This document shows, piece by piece, positions 4,832-5,392 of a DNA stretch of 5,392 nucleotides; the stretch's first letter is position 1, and each line of letters opens with the position of its first letter. A program made the translations under genes and the position numbers. Origin of the DNA: Thermoplasmatota archaeon (GTDB lineage: Archaea; Thermoplasmatota; Penumbrarchaeia; Penumbrarchaeales; Penumbrarchaeaceae); NCBI GenBank assembly GCA_030595585.1, contig JAUVCY010000153.1, positions 1 through 5,392 on the forward strand, read 5' to 3'. The notes below the pieces were generated by a model, which did no database searches, was not told the origin of the DNA, and saw only the letters and a list, made by a program, of their open reading frames with translations.

Positions 4832-5353
4832 ATGCGTTCCATGAGAGTTGGATTTCTTTTCACACTTGCCCTGACACTCTCGATATTATCCTTTGCAGGC
4901 GTCGTAATGGGCGATATCGAGCCAAACGGAGAACAGTACCTTGCGGAGAGCGTGGACGACGGCGCCACATACGGGCGGCTTGATCCCGATACCGAGGACC
5001 ACATCGATTGGTACGTCATGGACATACCTCCGTTCACCAATGTGAAGATCACCCTTGCGGTCACCTCAATATCCGGAGATGTGAATGTCGTCAGCTACTG
5101 GGAAGATCTGGAGATCGAGGGGTCCATATATCTATCTGCCAGTGGGTCCGGTTCCAGCGTCAGCGACACCTTTGAGAACGATGGTAGTTTCGAAGAGCTC
5201 TGGCTTGAGGTCTCCGGCTCCGGAACGTATCAGCTCACGATCAGCTTCGAACAGGAGCTTCTTGGAGGTTGCTGCCAGGGGTTCCTGCTTCTTGGAGGCC
5301 TTCCCCTTGTGGGAGGTTTCATTTTCATCAGATACAGCCTAACTTTGACATAA
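4832..5353 (+). CDS. Secreted, C-terminally anchored protein with a PPC-like beta domain
   Basis: The 173-residue protein has an N-terminal signal peptide or anchor (basic MRSMR, hydrophobic 7-26, possible cleavage after VVMG). The extracellular region (28-140) resembles bacterial and archaeal pre-peptidase C-terminal (PPC) domains: DIEPNGEQYLAESVDDGATYGRL, then DHIDWYVMDIPP, and finally GSGTYQLTISFE. A CC pair (147-148) is followed by a hydrophobic stretch (149-167), probably a membrane anchor. It would sit outside the cell; PPC domains are non-catalytic beta modules, so no activity is proposed. ATG 4832 fits the leaderless promoter; ATG 4841 is an alternative that also keeps the signal peptide. 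The last six codons and stop lie inside a direct repeat (5333-5377), so the natural C-terminus after FIFIR may have been replaced. Family match is moderate. Confidence 0.7.
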   Translation: MRSMRVGFLFTLALTLSILSFAGVVMGDIEPNGEQYLAESVDDGATYGRLDPDTEDHIDWYVMDIPPFTNVKITLAVTSISGDVNVVSYWEDLEIEGSIYLSASGSGSSVSDTFENDGSFEELWLEVSGSGTYQLTISFEQELLGGCCQGFLLLGGLPLVGGFIFIRYSLTLT

Positions 5354-5377
5354 TGAGTACAGCCTAACTTTAACATA
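5333..5377. repeat. Two-copy direct repeat, 25-bp period, at the right edge
   Basis: TACAGCCTAACTTTGACATA (5333-5352) recurs as TACAGCCTAACTTTAACATA (5358-5377), 19 of 20 bases identical, separated by ATGAG. The first copy supplies the C-terminal codons and stop of the preceding gene. It could be the beginning of a longer tandem or interspersed array, or the end of a mobile element; the window ends too soon to tell. Confidence 0.75.
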
Positions 5378-5392
5378 TAATTACAAACGAGT

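Overview
The window looks archaeal. TATA-box-like A/T blocks precede the likely transcription starts. Some genes have Shine-Dalgarno (SD) sites with tightly coupled starts, while others have start codons close behind a TATA box and no SD, which suggests leaderless transcripts. AGG is the favoured Arg codon, and the gene content is DPM/AglJ-like glycosyltransferases, WecB and a secreted PPC-like protein. A euryarchaeal, perhaps Thermoplasmatota-like, source is my best guess, but nothing here fixes the lineage.

Layout. (1) 1-242, minus strand: the N-terminus of a zinc-ribbon transposase-like gene running off the left edge. (2) 243-364: a divergent intergenic region with a strong TATA block. (3) 365-3338, plus strand: a tightly coupled four-gene operon. 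It encodes a degenerate membrane-anchored GT2 glycosyltransferase-like protein, a stand-alone mannose-6-phosphate-isomerase type II cupin, an intact GT2 glycosyltransferase of the dolichyl-phosphate type, and a patatin-like phospholipase. (4) 3339-3718: an AT-rich region that is not ordinary spacer. It holds three tandem modules of 120, 116 and 118 bp, each beginning with a copy of the first ten or so codons of the next gene. (5) 3719-4789: wecB, UDP-N-acetylglucosamine 2-epimerase, whose first codons form the head of a fourth module. (6) 4832-5353: a small secreted, membrane-anchored protein whose C-terminus runs into a 25-bp-period direct repeat at the right edge.

Working together: the operon plus wecB look like sugar-nucleotide and polyprenol-linked sugar metabolism for a surface glycan or N-glycan. 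WecB would supply UDP-ManNAc, the cupin would act in mannose-phosphate metabolism, and the intact GT2 would load a sugar onto a lipid carrier at the membrane. The patatin's role is open.

The standout is the module array in front of wecB. The head copies differ from the gene and from each other only at synonymous positions over the first ten codons. The following non-coding core keeps a hairpin with compensatory changes. The start codons of the third module and of wecB lie between inverted repeats whose two arms change together. This fits repeated arrival of a small mobile or site-specific element that brings its own promoter and replacement 5' end of wecB, leaving the earlier 5' ends stranded upstream. 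The mechanism is inference; the repeats and substitution pattern are directly visible.
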